From NCBI GenBank assembly GCA_018260275.1, contig JAGLBK010000180.1, forward strand, positions 1 to 5,431: 5,431 nt of DNA. Reading direction: 5' to 3'. Positions 4,818 to 5,431 of the stretch are shown one piece after another. The first letter of the stretch is position 1; every line of letters starts with the position of its first letter. This stretch comes from Deinococcus sp. (GTDB taxonomy: Bacteria > Deinococcota > Deinococci > Deinococcales > Deinococcaceae). The notes below the pieces were generated by a model. That model saw only the letters and a list, made by a program, of their open reading frames with translations. It had not been told where the DNA came from and did no database searches. Made by a program: the position numbers and the translations under genes.

Positions 4818-5126
4818 TCAGACCAGCCCCAGGCGCTTTTCTTCCTCGTAAGTCCGTTCCAGCACAAATTCTTTCATCAGTGTCTGGTAAGTGGTGCCCT
4901 TCTTTTCGGCCAGAGCACGCAGGCGGCGCTCCAGGTCAACGCCCAAGCGCAGGCTGACGGGGTTGGATTTGGGGGGGCGCACTGGGGGCAATAGGTCGTC
5001 ATCCCCATTGTTAGCGCTCATCAGCGCAGTATCCAGAGCGTGTGTGGCCCAAAACTCGGCTTCTTCAGCCTCGGTTTTGAAGGCGGGAATTTGGCTCATA
5101 TCGGTGATGCTGGTCATATCGGACAT
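4818..5126 (-). CDS. CopG/BrnA-like ribbon-helix-helix antitoxin
   Basis: This 102-residue protein resembles CopG-type antitoxins that pair with BrnT toxins. The N-terminal part holds IPAFKTEAEEAEFWATH at 13-29, a conserved motif of that antitoxin group (typically IPxFxxExEEAxFWxxH). The middle (37-53) is acidic then proline-rich and probably flexible. The C-terminal part has a ribbon-helix-helix: strand PVSLRL at 56-61, helix DLERRLRALAEKKG at 64-77, and a second helix from about 79 to 92. The known role of such proteins is to bind and neutralise the toxin and to repress their own promoter as dimers. The start at 5126 has AGGAG 6 nt upstream, and the toxin stop is two bases before the ATG, so translation is coupled. 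The tail after residue 92 is charged. Confidence 0.85.
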   Translation of the reverse strand: MSDMTSITDMSQIPAFKTEAEEAEFWATHALDTALMSANNGDDDLLPPVRPPKSNPVSLRLGVDLERRLRALAEKKGTTYQTLMKEFVLERTYEEEKRLGLV

Positions 5127-5128
5127 GG

Positions 5129-5431
5129 TTATCTCCTGTAGGCGCGACGCTTGCTGACGTTGGCTTCACGAGCAGTGACCACCCGGTAGAGACCGTTCCG
5201 GAGGGTCAGCACGACGGTGAGCAGTCGACCGCTTTGTGTTCTCCCAGACAGAGCTTGACGGCGTTCACCGTTTTCGGCCCGATATACCGGAGCTTTAACA
5301 CGCTGAGGGTCTGAGGCGGCCTCCTCAGCTTCCCAGGGCAACCGCAAAGTCAGTTTATTGATAACGCGGAAAGTTGTTGTCGAATTGTAAACTCTGGACA
5401 TGTCTGAGGTTTGGAAGCCACGACTCCTCAC
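5129..5431 (-). CDS. BrnT-like toxin, 5' end uncertain
   Basis: The frame runs from the window edge to TAA at 5129-5131. The C-terminal half carries the BrnT-type pattern: GRTQSGRLLTVVLT, then YRVVTAREANVSKRRAY, with the arginine-rich end typical of these RelE-fold ribonuclease toxins. WEAEEAASDPQRV fits the preceding helix and DP turn. The usual WD and KHG motifs near the N-terminus are not recognisable, so it is a divergent member and RNA cleavage is inferred. ATG 5401 would give 90 residues; a GTG sits exactly at the edge (5431) and the gene may extend further. Neither start has a well-spaced SD in view. Toxin-first order with the antitoxin directly after matches brnTA loci. The region is less GC-rich than bamA, which is compatible with transfer. 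Confidence 0.75.
   Translation of the reverse strand: MRSRGFQTSDMSRVYNSTTTFRVINKLTLRLPWEAEEAASDPQRVKAPVYRAENGERRQALSGRTQSGRLLTVVLTLRNGLYRVVTAREANVSKRRAYRR
5133..5137 (-). promoter_or_regulatory. Antitoxin ribosome binding site inside the toxin gene
   Basis: AGGAG on the minus strand is built from the toxin's last two arginine codons, AGG AGA, directly before its TAA. The antitoxin ATG follows at optimal distance. Ribosomes finishing the toxin are therefore placed to start the antitoxin. Confidence 0.85.

Noticed and set aside
1..5431. CRISPR array, tRNA, rRNA or complete insertion sequence
   Set aside because: I saw no regularly spaced repeats, no tRNA cloverleaf or rRNA-like stretch, and no transposase.

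Overview
The window looks chromosomal and most likely comes from a Deinococcus species. It is GC-rich, it encodes an outer-membrane BamA/Omp85 protein with more POTRA repeats than the proteobacterial form, and several genes show a TANNNT box 5-7 nt before the start codon and no Shine-Dalgarno (SD) sequence. That leaderless arrangement is common in Deinococcus. The genus is inferred from protein character and gene signals; no database search was possible.

Layout. Positions 1-82 hold the last 26 codons of a plus-strand gene. Positions 83-522 have no convincing gene, but carry two diverged copies of a G-rich repeat (249-295 and 339-410), a strong inverted repeat and an orphan TTGACA box. On the minus strand, a small rhodanese-like gene (523-774) lies downstream of bamA (874-3417). 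A 15-bp perfect inverted repeat (807-849), probably bamA's terminator, separates them. A 242-bp divergent intergenic region (3418-3659) separates bamA from a plus-strand Rrf2-family regulator (3660-4127) that has three cysteines placed like Fe-S ligands. Next is a plus-strand 97-residue protein of unknown function (4267-4560) with a textbook intrinsic terminator (4580-4604). The right end is a minus-strand cluster: a BrnT-like toxin (5129 to the window edge), a CopG/BrnA-like antitoxin (4818-5126) and a 50-residue glycine-zipper membrane protein (4613-4765).

How the parts may work together. BamA inserts beta-barrel proteins into the outer membrane. The Rrf2 regulator probably senses iron-sulfur status or redox and sits where it could control its own promoter, bamA, or both. 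The toxin and antitoxin genes are translationally coupled: the toxin's last two arginine codons form part of the antitoxin's ribosome binding site. The glycine-zipper gene follows in the same direction but has its own promoter-like box, so membership of the toxin-antitoxin operon is uncertain.

Most genes fall into known families. The points most worth checking are the six POTRA-like repeats in BamA, the recurring TANNNT-to-ATG arrangement, the unannotated 50-residue membrane protein beside the toxin-antitoxin pair, and the paired G-rich repeats.
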